The notes: generated by a model from the sequence alone, not told the origin. DNA of 64,000 bases from an uncultured Clostridia bacterium (GCA_946629065.1 CAMOXK010000002.1:1-64000); one strand, 5' to 3'. Shown: positions 50,601 to 58,646, numbered from the stretch's first letter. Numbers and translations: made by a program.

Positions 50601-51693
50601 CCGCAGGACAGAGGAGGCCGCCCCCGATGAAACCGCCTTCAACCGTCTCTCCCCCGTTCTTGCGATCCTGGCTCTGCTTCTGTCCCTGATCGTCGCCATC
50701 GCAAAGCACGCCTTCCCTGAGTTTCTGTACATCCTCACGGTGGTTCTTTGCCCGGCGGTGCCCATGATGGCGCTGCTCTGCTTCGCGCTTCCCTTCCTCT
50801 TCGGTTCCCTGCGCATCTTCCACAGCGGTGCCGCCATTGCCGGTTGGTCCGGCATCAGCGACATCGGCAGCAGCGATAACCTGATCGTCACCGACCGGGA
50901 TCTGTTCCCCGAGGGCAGCGTAGAGATCGACACAGTACGCATCTTTGCCGAGGTGCAGCCGGAGACCATCATCTCCTACGCCGGAACCATGATCTGCGCC
51001 TCCGGCTCTGACCTGTCCCCCTGCTTCTCCCAGCTGATGGAGAAGAACAACTGCTCCATGCGGCGTGTGGAAGGCTTTGAGAACCTCTCCGGCGGCGGCA
51101 TGAAGGGCGTTATCGACGGCAGCGTGATCCTCTGCGGCGGTCTGGACCTGATGCGTCTGATGAATGTCCGCGTGCCTTACCGCCTGGTAGGCAAGACCAC
51201 GGTGCTGCTGGCAGTGGACGGCATCCTCTGCGGCATCTTCAACATGAAGTACGAAGGGCAGCCTCAGGTGCGCAAGGCACTGGTGGGCTTGATCCGCTCC
51301 AACCGCCACCCCATCTTCGCCATCCGGGACTTTCTGGTGACGCCGGAAATGCTGTCGGACTGCTTTGAGGTCGCCACCGACGGCTATGATTTCCCGCCTT
51401 ACGTGGATCGTTTCGCCATCTCCGAGGCCAAGCCCTCCGCCGACAGCAAGCCTGCCGCGGTGGTTTGCCGGGAAGGTCTGGGGCCTCTGGTCCACATGGC
51501 CGATACTGCACGCAGCCTGTATCTGGCCGTGCGCATCAACCTGATGCTCACGATCCTGGCCGCGGTGCTGGGAGTGTTCGTAGTCTTTGTGAAACTTCTT
51601 TCCGCGGGCACCGTCTCTGCCGGCTTCCTGCTGCTGTTCCTGCTGCTCTGGGCTCTGCCTGTGCTGCTGATCAGCGCCTTTTTGAGACTCTGA
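47632..51693 (+). CDS. Large protein with repeated DILAEYW motifs and a degenerate P-type ATPase-like domain
   Basis: 1,353 residues. The first 780 are disordered, rich in Pro, Glu, Arg and Ala, and carry four copies of a short motif: VNDILAEILDDM (19-30), SVDAILAEYW (201-210), SVNDILSEFW (325-334), SVDDILAEYN (501-510). From about 835 there are membrane helices and a layout like a P1B-type ATPase: LARGRFGADSLAVLG, a CPA in place of CPC (about 1040), then IVTDRDLFPEGS where DKTGT should be, and VLLAVDGILCGIFNMKYEGQPQVRKAL where the hinge part lies. The phosphorylated Asp motif is gone, so it is probably not a pump. Short linear motifs may recruit a partner to the membrane. Not recognised as a named family. 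Confidence 0.72.
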   Translation: MSRFPSEEEQNMESPDYRVNDILAEILDDMLPEAKQTSAPRRSLSRSSADALRPAEDPEDSVRIYQPRRDRGDTKERLASRWDEEAPVPEAAPAHPMEEEADATAPGGKARPDLKSLASSFLSRLRSEPRSRASKTAVSPEELPSFDELLWGKKTEPVRIEEEEDAPPAPEPVRAAVSAPVRRAAPEVEVHIPEAELTGLSVDAILAEYWGGLEESTAPVEPQQLPRRRQRQEAPVPVEKPRSFFSEKAKSGSKRNNIQDLLGNLSKKRPSPVKKAPRAPEPEEDTAYEPAPVRRIFPEDEAPAAAPRPQPKAEPKADPDVLNMSVNDILSEFWAEYTEPTEQPAPRADAPRSRREAARMREEASSLPPTGAAPSAAESAPRRREKAHNSPTVSGKGDASSAAPRPSPRKRETGHSRKDLPAAKEDTVLPETEAPAPLSPSAATETFAFLRRERREEASPAKKEPEPPVPPQPTPPAPKKPNSSPRRREIIDEDVEFSAMSVDDILAEYNDILAAIPAAADAIGEERKAEPARRKEPVSPAAPPSPRSGEGGRVSRMEEEARGILQQMRGDSFSSRSEGGKPQGGLRRAEAKAPVSEPDPVPSAKEPVNTVPDLTAADWSESLRRLLDQDPAPPQPAAAMEPSRKEGSELTRPKPSRSYVIPSEEIDPRFNLTGERKSTMVFDGKELDLSADESYVPPKPSGNVGFHWVVGEEELPEKPLEKKSLFRKTAKKAPAAEAEAPEHTEGYDDRVRPEYAPDLDYDEEDGEDPNAFPTFGQYLSGMVSSLLVRLFGAKRSRTGGASSTMEDESEDLGPEVPPATASKYYGSFVTSLRMRVRIGLVLLAVLAWITLGLPVSGALRTVQVASGLSLAIQLTILLLGLDVVTGSLINLARGRFGADSLAVLGCILTSLDALSVCIGFLGTPHMPLCLISSLSFLGVLMSSLASARGLRKALRVPAIGKRCYAVTAEPDVKGRGLTLLKSMRPPKGFVRRTEEAAPDETAFNRLSPVLAILALLLSLIVAIAKHAFPEFLYILTVVLCPAVPMMALLCFALPFLFGSLRIFHSGAAIAGWSGISDIGSSDNLIVTDRDLFPEGSVEIDTVRIFAEVQPETIISYAGTMICASGSDLSPCFSQLMEKNNCSMRRVEGFENLSGGGMKGVIDGSVILCGGLDLMRLMNVRVPYRLVGKTTVLLAVDGILCGIFNMKYEGQPQVRKALVGLIRSNRHPIFAIRDFLVTPEMLSDCFEVATDGYDFPPYVDRFAISEAKPSADSKPAAVVCREGLGPLVHMADTARSLYLAVRINLMLTILAAVLGVFVVFVKLLSAGTVSAGFLLLFLLLWALPVLLISAFLRL

Positions 51694-51701
51694 TATACAA
51701 T

Positions 51702-51735
51702 AAATCTCCTGACAAATGTCGGGAGATTTTTTGTC
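51702..51735 (+). terminator. Terminator of the large membrane protein gene
   Basis: AAATCTCC-TGACA pairs with TGTC-GGGAGATTT and is followed by TTTT. It starts nine bases after the stop codon. Confidence 0.88.
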
Positions 51736-51747
51736 AGAAAGCATACG

Positions 51748-51976
51748 GAAACGCCCGGCCAATGGCCGGGCGTTTCAAGGTGTCGACAAAGTGTCGACAC
51801 CTTGAAACGCAAAAATGGGAACTACCGAAAAAGTTCCCATTTTTGCGCGGATTGAACGTGAAGGGGGGCATACCCTCCCCCCTTCACAATCCCCCCATGC
51901 GTGTCCAAGCGTTGTCGCATAGGCGAAGGGTTGTCTACAGTCTGGGAAACGCCCGGCCAATGGCCGGGCGTTTCCC
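51748..51976. repeat. Array of strong hairpins, including a repeated 29-33 bp palindrome
   Basis: No gene is present. In order: palindrome GAAACGCCCGGCCA with its inverse (51748-51776); a 19 bp stem GCGTTTCAAGGTGTCGACA (51770-51810), which shares GCGTTTC with the first; a 15 bp stem GCAAAAATGGGAACT (51809-51846); an 11 bp stem GTGAAGGGGGG (51858-51887); and a second copy of the first palindrome with longer arms (51944-51976). The first two hairpins exclude each other. The repeated palindrome is REP-like. Confidence 0.9.
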
Positions 51977-51988
51977 ATGTTTGTTCAC

Positions 51989-52813
51989 TTACACCGCGTG
52001 GGTGCGCAGGTATTCCAGGAATTTCTGGATCCCGGCGGTGTTCAGGGCCTTGCCGTTTACTGCGGCATAGTCTCCATCCAGCCAGCCTGCCCGGTCGTTC
52101 ACCGCGTAAGCCGTATCGCAATAGTAGACTCCCGTGCGCATGCACACGGTCTTGATCCACTCGTTCACCGTGCGGATGGTGTTGGCATTCACGCCGTCCA
52201 CCCCGTTGTAGCTGGTGGTGACCGAGCTCATGGAGCAGACAATGATGACGGTGTTGGGACTGGCCTCCCGGATGCTTTTCAGCAGGCTCACATAGCCCTC
52301 CACAAAGGTGTCCTCATCCACGCTGTCCAAACCGTCGGATCCCAGAACGACCACCAGTCGGGAGGGCTGCGCCTTGGCGGCCGCCTCAGCGGGGCTGATC
52401 TCCACCATTTCCGCCTGGTAACGGATCAGGCAGTCGGCAAAGCTGTTGGCGGGGATATTTCCCGCCGTGCTGCCCCAGACCTGGGTGGTGGCGGTACCCC
52501 CGGCCAGGAGCGCATAGTCCCGCAGGCCGATGACGCTGCTGTCACAAAGGAAGGTAAGCCCGTCGATGTAGCCCTGTCCCGCGTCCAGGCTCTCCGGCAG
52601 GGTGCGCAGCTCGCTGAGAATGATCTCTTCCTTCTCCTGGACCACCTCTTTGGGCTCGCTGTCCAGCTCATTCAGCTGAACGCCGCCGCGCTGAATGGGG
52701 CCGGAGTAAGGCAGCGCCGCCGCGATGATCAAGGCTACGAACAGCACCAGCAGGCACAGAATGATTGCCAGTGCCCAGCCCATATTCTTCATTACGGACA
52801 GATTGCGTTTCAT
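51989..52813 (-). CDS. Membrane-anchored SGNH-like protein, catalytic residues altered
   Basis: 274 residues from the second ATG (52813). An N-terminal membrane anchor (ALAIILCLLVLFVALIIAAAL) precedes an extracytoplasmic domain whose order (FLCDSSVIGLRDYAL, later VVVLGSDGLDSV) follows the SGNH fold. The GTND block is replaced by GSDG, and the C-terminal D-x-x-H is missing (NGKALNTAGIQKFLEYL), so hydrolase activity is doubtful. Such proteins occur near surface polymer genes; here no such genes are seen. Confidence 0.65.
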   Translation of the reverse strand: MKRNLSVMKNMGWALAIILCLLVLFVALIIAAALPYSGPIQRGGVQLNELDSEPKEVVQEKEEIILSELRTLPESLDAGQGYIDGLTFLCDSSVIGLRDYALLAGGTATTQVWGSTAGNIPANSFADCLIRYQAEMVEISPAEAAAKAQPSRLVVVLGSDGLDSVDEDTFVEGYVSLLKSIREASPNTVIIVCSMSSVTTSYNGVDGVNANTIRTVNEWIKTVCMRTGVYYCDTAYAVNDRAGWLDGDYAAVNGKALNTAGIQKFLEYLRTHAV

Positions 52814-52832
52814 GAAATCACCCATTTACAAG

Positions 52833-52949
52833 TGAATAGTGAAAAGAGAAGAGGGAAGAGATGATGAGTCCGCGGACCGGACAAATTGAATCATCGCCGA
52901 AGGCGATTCCACAACTTTTCACTTTTCTTTCTTCACTTTTCTCTCTTTA
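52833..52949. repeat. Intergenic repeat R1 (inverted relative to R3)
   Basis: Flanked by GAAAAGAGAAGAGGGAAGAG and an inverted TTTTCACTTTTC-type end, with ATCGCCGAAGGCGAT inside. The middle, read on the minus strand, matches 59260-59320 (TCGCCTTCGGCGA, then CAATT-GTCC). A third, shorter copy is at 58674-58738. Confidence 0.65.
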
Positions 52950-52953
52950 CAAT

Positions 52954-52983
52954 ACACGGCGACCCCAGAGGGAGCCGCCGTGT
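52954..52983 (-). terminator. Possible terminator of the EF-G paralogue
   Basis: ACACGGCG pairs with CGCCGTGT, and the stem can be extended by a few more pairs. It starts 14 bases after the gene's stop. No T-run follows, so the call is weak. Confidence 0.4.
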
Positions 52984-52996
52984 GTGGATTTCTGTC

Positions 52997-55009
52997 TTAT
53001 TCCGCCTCAGCCAGAGCCTTGGCCTCTTCGATGACCTTCTGCTGCACGTTGCCGGGAGCTTCCTCGTAACGGATGAACTTGCAGGTGAAGGAACCGCGGC
53101 CCTGGGTCATGGAGCGCAGGTCGATGGTGTAAGAGCTCATCTCAGCCATGGGGACCTCGGCCTCCACGGTCTGCATGCCGTCCTCGGCAGTCATGCCCAG
53201 CACGGTGCCGCGGCGCTTGGAGCTGATGTCGCTCATGATGTCACCCAGGTTCTCATCGGGGATGCTGACCTGCAGCAGGCCGATGGGCTCCAGGATGGTG
53301 GGCTTGGCCTTGGGGATGCCGTCCTGGTAGGCCAGACGGGCAGCGGTCTGGAAGGCCATATCGTTGGAGTCCACAGGGTGGTAGGAGCCATCGTACAGGG
53401 TCGCCTTCAGGCCGACCAGCGGGTAGCCCGCCAGGACGCCCTTCTGCACCGCGTTGCGCAGACCCTTTTCCACAGAGGGGAAGAAGTTTTTGGGAACGGA
53501 GCCGCCGAAGACTTCCTCGGCGAAGATCATGTCGTCCTGCTCCTCCTGGGGCTCGAAGCGGATCCACACGTCACCGAACTGGCCGGAACCGCCGGACTGC
53601 TTCTTGTGACGGCCGTGGGCTTCCACTTTGCCCTTGATCTTCTCACGGTAAGCCACGCGGGCGGGCTTCAGCTCGGTTTCCACGCCGAAGCGGCTCTTCA
53701 GCTTGGCGCAGAGCACGTCCACCTGAATGTCGCCCTGGCCGGAGATGACCATCTGGTGGGTCTCAGCGTTGTTCACCAGGGTGAAGGAGATGTCTTCCTC
53801 GTTGAGTCTGGCAAGGCCGCCGGCGACCTTGTCGTCCTGGCCCTTGGTCTTGGGGGAGATGGCCATGGAGTAGCAGGGTTCGGGCATCTCAATGGCGGGG
53901 AGCTCGTCCTCGTTCTTGGGATCGCACACGGTATCGCCGGTCTTCCAGTCCATCTTGCCGACGGCAACGATGTCGCCGCAGCAGGCATCCTTGACCTCGG
54001 TCATCTTCTTGCCGGTGGCAGTGTAGAGACGGCCCAGCTTGTCGGTGCTGGAAGCGCGGAGGTTGCGGAGAGAGAGATCGGAGGTGATGGTGCCCTTCAT
54101 GACCTTCACGAAGCTGTACTTGCCGAACTGGTCGGACACGGTCTTGAACACGAAGCCCTGGACGGGGGCGCTGGGGTCGATGCCTTCCACCTCGGAGGGA
54201 TCGGGCACATAGTCGGCGATGCCCTGCAGCAGGGCCTCGGTGCCGATGTTCTGCATGGCGGCGCTGGCGAACACGGGGATCACGTCCCGGCTGGCGACAC
54301 CGGCCTTGATGCCGGCGATCATGTCCTCCTCGCTCAGCTCCATCTCCTCGAAGAACTTCTCCATCAGCTCCTCGGTGGCGCCGGCGGCGGTCTCCATCAG
54401 CTCCATGCGCAGGTCTTCCACATGACCGGCGTCGGCAGCGGGGACCTCGGTCTTGGTGGTCTTGCCGCCCTTGGTGACGTAAGCCACATTCTTCACCAGG
54501 TCAATGACACCGGTGCCGTCGGAGGTGGGAATGGTCACGGGAGCGACGATGCTGCCGTACTTCTCACGCAGCGCGTCCACCACGGCAAAGAAATCGCCGT
54601 GCTCCTCATCGGTCTTGGACACCACAAACATGGTGGGCAGATTCGCGGCCTTGGTGGCCTTCCACATACGCTCGGCACCGACGGAGATACCGTCCTTGGC
54701 GGTGACCAGGATGGCGCCGGCTTCCACAGCGCGCATGGCGCACAGGGTCTCACCGACGAAGTCGAAGTAGCCCGGGCAGTCCAGCACGTTGATCTTCTTG
54801 CCGCCGAAGCTGACAGGGGCGATGGAGGCGGCGATGGTGATCTGGCGCTTGATCTCTTCCGCGTCGTAGTCGCAGGTGGTGTTGCCGTCAGAGACCTTGC
54901 CCTGACGATCGATGGCGCCGGTCACAAAGAGCATGCTCTCGGCCAGACTGGTCTTGCCGCTGTTGCCGTGGCCCAGGAGGGCGATGTTGCGAATGTTTTT
55001 GGTTTCCAT
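52997..55009 (-). CDS. Elongation factor G paralogue
   Basis: 670 residues with the full EF-G domain order. G1 is GHGNSGKTS, G3 is DCPGYFDF, and G4 reads VSKTDEEH where classical EF-G has NKMD. Domain IV (GSGQFGDVWIRFEPQ) and domain V (LRSMTQGRGSFTCKF) are intact. The shortened length and the changed G4 place it with the second, non-canonical EF-G group of Firmicutes and not with FusA in the str operon. The role is likely ribosomal but not proven. GAGGAAG precedes the ATG. Confidence 0.88.
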   Translation of the reverse strand: METKNIRNIALLGHGNSGKTSLAESMLFVTGAIDRQGKVSDGNTTCDYDAEEIKRQITIAASIAPVSFGGKKINVLDCPGYFDFVGETLCAMRAVEAGAILVTAKDGISVGAERMWKATKAANLPTMFVVSKTDEEHGDFFAVVDALREKYGSIVAPVTIPTSDGTGVIDLVKNVAYVTKGGKTTKTEVPAADAGHVEDLRMELMETAAGATEELMEKFFEEMELSEEDMIAGIKAGVASRDVIPVFASAAMQNIGTEALLQGIADYVPDPSEVEGIDPSAPVQGFVFKTVSDQFGKYSFVKVMKGTITSDLSLRNLRASSTDKLGRLYTATGKKMTEVKDACCGDIVAVGKMDWKTGDTVCDPKNEDELPAIEMPEPCYSMAISPKTKGQDDKVAGGLARLNEEDISFTLVNNAETHQMVISGQGDIQVDVLCAKLKSRFGVETELKPARVAYREKIKGKVEAHGRHKKQSGGSGQFGDVWIRFEPQEEQDDMIFAEEVFGGSVPKNFFPSVEKGLRNAVQKGVLAGYPLVGLKATLYDGSYHPVDSNDMAFQTAARLAYQDGIPKAKPTILEPIGLLQVSIPDENLGDIMSDISSKRRGTVLGMTAEDGMQTVEAEVPMAEMSSYTIDLRSMTQGRGSFTCKFIRYEEAPGNVQQKVIEEAKALAEAE

Positions 55010-55166
55010 GTGTTGCTTCCTCTCTGAAAAGTATATATAAGACTTGGTATTACGCCTTAGAAACAGTCCAAATTATTATACACTACAAACTGCTGCTCTG
55101 GCAAGCATTATTTTTACTTGTTTCTTCTTTCCGCGCAGAAAGCCGGAATCTCGCCCGGGACCGGTC

Positions 55167-55197
55167 TGAAAAACCGCGTGCCTTTCGGCACGCGGTT
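55167..55197 (-). terminator. Terminator of the RCC1-like gene
   Basis: AACCGCGTGCC pairs with GGCACGCGGTT around TTTC. On the minus strand the stem is followed by TTTTTC. Confidence 0.85.
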
Positions 55198-55221
55198 AAC
55201 ATAACGTTGGGAAGGCTTGTC

Positions 55222-56565
55222 TCAGCCGCACTGACCAAAGCTGTTGTCCCCCGCGGCAAGCACGCTCCCGTCTCCCATCAGAGCCGCAAGATGCGTGTTG
55301 CTCAGGGCAATGGCGCTGACGTTCGCCCATTCGGAGCAGTTCAGCACCGCCGGAGCTTCCGGCCAGGAAAAAGCCAGCACCCTTCCGTCGGCGGTCAGCC
55401 CAGCGATATAGTTCCGACTGATCTGCAGGGATGCCACATTCTGCCAGGATCCCAGTTCCGGCAGGGCGGTCTCCGGAGAAGCGGCGGCTGCCAGTACCCG
55501 GCCGTCCTGCGTGACGCCGTAGACGATGTTCCGCTCCCGATCCAGCAGCAGCTCGCGCACATCGGTCCAGGCTGCGGTGTCCGGGATCGGCTTATCATAG
55601 GCGGTGGAAGCGCCCTGGATCTTTCCGTCCCGTGTCAGGCCCAGCGCATACCAATCGCCCACCACCAGCTGGTCGATGTTCTCCCATCCGTAGTAGGGGC
55701 TGTCCAGCCCGTTGAGGAAATAGTACAGGGAAGCGCCGGTGCGTACCGTGCCGTCCTCCATGAGAAACAGCGCGTAATCGGTGTTGCAGGCGACCTCCTT
55801 CAGCCCATAGCTGCCGTCCAGATCCCAGAGCATGCCCTCTCGGCGCAGCACAGTGATCCGGCCGTCCCGGGCCACCGCCAGGGTGTCTCCCCCGCCGGTG
55901 ATGATATCCACCATGTCATGGAGTTTGGAAGGATCAAAGCTCAGATTGGGGGCTGCCGCCAGAATGCGGCCGTCCCCGGTCAGGCCAAGCAGCGTGTCCC
56001 CATCCAGGAAGAGCCTGGTCACATCACTCCAGCGAGCCGCCTCTTCATAGCCGCTCACCTCCCCGGTCAGGCGCACCCGGCCGTCCGCCGTGAGACCCGC
56101 CACAAAAAAGTCTGTGGGGACGAGCTGGGTGATATTGGCCCAGTCGAACAGGTCAAAGCCAAACTCCGGCGAGGCGGACTGGCCCGCCAGCTTCACCGTA
56201 CCGTCCTTGCACAGGGCCAGGGTATAGCGGTCTTTTACAAAGATCTCTGCCGCGTTTTCAAAAAGCGAATCGGCTCGGGAAGTCCCCTCCGGCACAGACG
56301 CCGTCTCCTGGACGACGATGGTGGAAGGATCCTCCTGCACGGAAGCGATCTCCTGGACAGCAGGCGCGGGAGCGCGCAGGCTGCTTGTAAGATCCAGCGG
56401 ATCCTTCAGCAGGAAGACATATCCGGATGCCGCCAGCAGCAGGACCAGGACCAGCAGCAGCGCGATCAGCCCGCCGTGACCTTTTTTCCGTTTCAGCGGC
56501 GTTCCGCAAAGAGCGCAGAATTCCCGGTCCGTCCGGCAGATCTGACCGCAGGTTGGGCATTTCAT
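55222..56565 (-). CDS. Zinc-ribbon, membrane-anchored RCC1-like repeat protein
   Basis: 447 residues. The N-terminal zinc ribbon (CPTCGQICRTDREFCALCG) is cytoplasmic; one membrane segment (LIALLLVLVLLLAASGYVFLL) is followed by a linker and about seven RCC1-like beta-propeller blades, each with a GLTxDGRVxxxG-type unit. Propellers of this kind bind proteins outside the cell. Start by consensus position; function unknown. Confidence 0.8.
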   Translation of the reverse strand: MKCPTCGQICRTDREFCALCGTPLKRKKGHGGLIALLLVLVLLLAASGYVFLLKDPLDLTSSLRAPAPAVQEIASVQEDPSTIVVQETASVPEGTSRADSLFENAAEIFVKDRYTLALCKDGTVKLAGQSASPEFGFDLFDWANITQLVPTDFFVAGLTADGRVRLTGEVSGYEEAARWSDVTRLFLDGDTLLGLTGDGRILAAAPNLSFDPSKLHDMVDIITGGGDTLAVARDGRITVLRREGMLWDLDGSYGLKEVACNTDYALFLMEDGTVRTGASLYYFLNGLDSPYYGWENIDQLVVGDWYALGLTRDGKIQGASTAYDKPIPDTAAWTDVRELLLDRERNIVYGVTQDGRVLAAAASPETALPELGSWQNVASLQISRNYIAGLTADGRVLAFSWPEAPAVLNCSEWANVSAIALSNTHLAALMGDGSVLAAGDNSFGQCG

Positions 56566-56671
56566 AGCCTATCCCCTTTCGTACAAAGGCGTATCGCGCC
56601 GTTCTTGTCATCACATTGTAACTCATTTCTCCCCTTTTTGCAAGCTTTATTCCAGTGACGCGTTCCACATG

Positions 56672-56709
56672 AAAAAATCCCCTGAAGACTTTCGGGATCT
56701 TCAGGGGAT
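56672..56709 (-). terminator. Terminator of the nucleoside phosphorylase gene
   Basis: ATCCCCTGAAGA pairs perfectly with TCTTCAGGGGAT; on the minus strand the stem is followed by TTTTTT. Confidence 0.92.
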
Positions 56710-56730
56710 GGAGTATCAATGGGAAGCGGT

Positions 56731-58035
56731 TCAGCGGATGATGTCCTTGATGAAAGCGGGCCGCTCTACCGGCTCGGCGGAGAACTCGAAGCAGTCCCGC
56801 AGCAGCGCTGCCGCCTGCTCCGCCTTTTCCTTGCTGGAGGCGTGGATGGTGCCCAGGCTCTCGCCGGGCTCCACCTTGTCCCCCACCTTTTTGGCCAGCA
56901 CCACGCCCACGGAGAGGTCGATGTCGCTCTCCTTGGTGGCGCGGCCGCCGCCCAGATGCATGGAAACCAGGCCCACCCGCTCGGCGTGGATGCGCTTTAC
57001 ATAGCCGCCCTCTGCCGCTGGCACCGGGATCTTGACCTTTGCGTCCGGCAGGATGGAGGTGTCGTACACCGCGGCGGGGTCGCCTCCCTGGGCTTCCACC
57101 ATTTCGGCAAGCTTTCTGAGAGCGCTGCCGTCGGCAATGGTCTTGAGCATCCGCTCCCGCGCCGCTTCGATCCCGGGCTCATATCCGGCCTCGGCCAGCA
57201 TGCAGCCGCCCAGAGTCAAGCAGAGCTCCAGCAAATCGCCCTGCTGCTCCCCCTTCAAAACGGCAATGGCCTCTTTTACTTCCACGGCATTGCCCACAGC
57301 CCAGCCCAGAGGCTGGTCCATGTCGGTAATGACGGCAGCGCACTTGCGTCCCGCCAGGCGCCCGATCCGGGTAAGGCCCTTGGCCAGGGTCCGGGCGTCC
57401 TCCTCGGTCTTCATAAAGGCTCCGTCGCCGCACTTTACGTCCAGAACGATCACATCCGCGCCGGAGGCCAGCTTCTTGGACATGATGGAAGAGACGATCA
57501 GAGGGATGGAGGGCACGGTCCCTGTCACGTCCCGCAGGGCGTAGATCTTCTTGTCCGCCGGGACCAGATCGGCGGTCTGGCCCATGATGGCGATGCCGAT
57601 GCGGTTCACGTTATCGAAGAAGGTCTCCTCGCTGATGGCGGTGGTAAAGCCGGGGAAGCTCTCCAGCTTGTCGATGGTGCCGCCGGTGTGGCCCAGGCCG
57701 CGTCCGGACATTTTGGCGATTTTCAGGCCTGCCGCCGCAACCATGGGGCAGAGCACCAGGCTGGTCTTGTCACCCACGCCGCCGGTGGAGTGCTTGTCCG
57801 CCTTCACCCCCTGGATGGGGCTCAGGTCCAGGGTTTCGCCGGAGTGCATCATGGACATGGTCATGTCCAGGGTCTCCCGGTCATCCATGCCCCGCAGCAG
57901 GATGGCCATGCACATGGCAGACATCTGGTAATCCGGGATCTCACCCCGGGTGTAGCCCTGGATCATAAAATCGATCTCTTCCGTGCTGAGCACGCCGCCG
58001 TCTCTCTTCTTGGCGATCAGATCGGTCATCTGCAT
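56731..58035 (-). CDS. pdp: Pyrimidine-nucleoside phosphorylase
   Basis: 434 residues, full length. The family signature SGRGLGHTGGTIDKLESFPG is present, with KADKHSTGGVGDKTS for phosphate binding and the C-terminal PYNP domain (ADKKIYALRDVTGTV, later HLGGGRATKESDIDLSVG). It splits uridine or thymidine with phosphate to base and (deoxy)ribose-1-phosphate in nucleoside salvage. Pdp and DeoA cannot be told apart with certainty; Gram-positive context favours Pdp. AAGGGGG precedes the ATG. Confidence 0.93.
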   Translation of the reverse strand: MQMTDLIAKKRDGGVLSTEEIDFMIQGYTRGEIPDYQMSAMCMAILLRGMDDRETLDMTMSMMHSGETLDLSPIQGVKADKHSTGGVGDKTSLVLCPMVAAAGLKIAKMSGRGLGHTGGTIDKLESFPGFTTAISEETFFDNVNRIGIAIMGQTADLVPADKKIYALRDVTGTVPSIPLIVSSIMSKKLASGADVIVLDVKCGDGAFMKTEEDARTLAKGLTRIGRLAGRKCAAVITDMDQPLGWAVGNAVEVKEAIAVLKGEQQGDLLELCLTLGGCMLAEAGYEPGIEAARERMLKTIADGSALRKLAEMVEAQGGDPAAVYDTSILPDAKVKIPVPAAEGGYVKRIHAERVGLVSMHLGGGRATKESDIDLSVGVVLAKKVGDKVEPGESLGTIHASSKEKAEQAAALLRDCFEFSAEPVERPAFIKDIIR

Positions 58036-58106
58036 ATAAACGCCCCCTTATTCTTCGCTAATGCGCTGTCAAGATAGTATCAGTATACACCCCGCGGCCG
58101 CTTTTC

Positions 58107-58646
58107 TCAATACCGAAACACCCAATATTCCCTTCCGTGGAATATAATTTTGCGCGCCCCGGGCGGCAGTTTCTCCCCGGCCCAGGGCAGGGCCAGCAGC
58201 CGCCTGTTTGCGTCGATCAGGCTGCTGTCGGGGAGAAGATGCCAGGAGAATTCGGAATGCGGAATGCGGCGTTCGGAATTTGTTTTTTCTTCTGTTGGGG
58301 AGCTCTTCCGCCGCGCTTCCTCTCGTTTTTCGGGAAGCTGCGGTTTTTCTCCATTTGGCAGGACCAGAGCCTTCACCGGTGCGGATGGCAGACGGCTGCA
58401 TTCCAATCTGGTCAGCCGCCGGGAAAGCAGGCGTCCCTGCGCACATGGTGCAAGCAAGCCGAGTGAAGCCGCTTTTCCGTTTTTGTCCAGAAGCCACAGC
58501 CTGCTCAGGACCGCATCAGCCGGACCGCCGAGGACGGCGGCCCCTGCGGCTGGCGGTAAGCGGGCCGCGAACAGCGTGTACAATCCCTGCACAGAGACCC
58601 GCAGCGTCCCCACCCGCTCGTCGTTCTCAAAGATCGGTATTTCCAT
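58107..58646 (-). CDS. Hypothetical protein with a repeat-derived insertion
   Basis: 179 residues from the ATG at 58646. N-terminal EIPIFENDERVGTLRVSVQG and C-terminal KIIFHGREYWVFRY look like one small conserved domain. Between them a stretch NSERRIPHSEF is coded by an intergenic-type repeat (GAATTCGGAATGCGGAATGC on the plus strand). No family recognised. The frame remains open, so the insertion kept the gene intact. Confidence 0.62.
   Translation of the reverse strand: MEIPIFENDERVGTLRVSVQGLYTLFAARLPPAAGAAVLGGPADAVLSRLWLLDKNGKAASLGLLAPCAQGRLLSRRLTRLECSRLPSAPVKALVLPNGEKPQLPEKREEARRKSSPTEEKTNSERRIPHSEFSWHLLPDSSLIDANRRLLALPWAGEKLPPGARKIIFHGREYWVFRY
58246..58281 (+). repeat. GGAATGC-type repeat inside the gene at 58107
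   Basis: GAATTCGGAATGC followed by GGAATGCGGCGTTCGGAATT: short direct repeats of GGAATGC with GAATT ends. It codes for a low-complexity peptide in the minus-strand gene. Confidence 0.6.

Noticed and set aside
47200-51762. Several long minus-strand frames opposite the large pseudo-ATPase gene
   Set aside because: They mirror a GC-rich Pro/Ala-rich coding region; no ribosome sites and no recognisable domains.
51748-51976. CRISPR-like array
   Set aside because: The repeats are palindromes of different sequence with no constant spacer length, and no cas gene is near.
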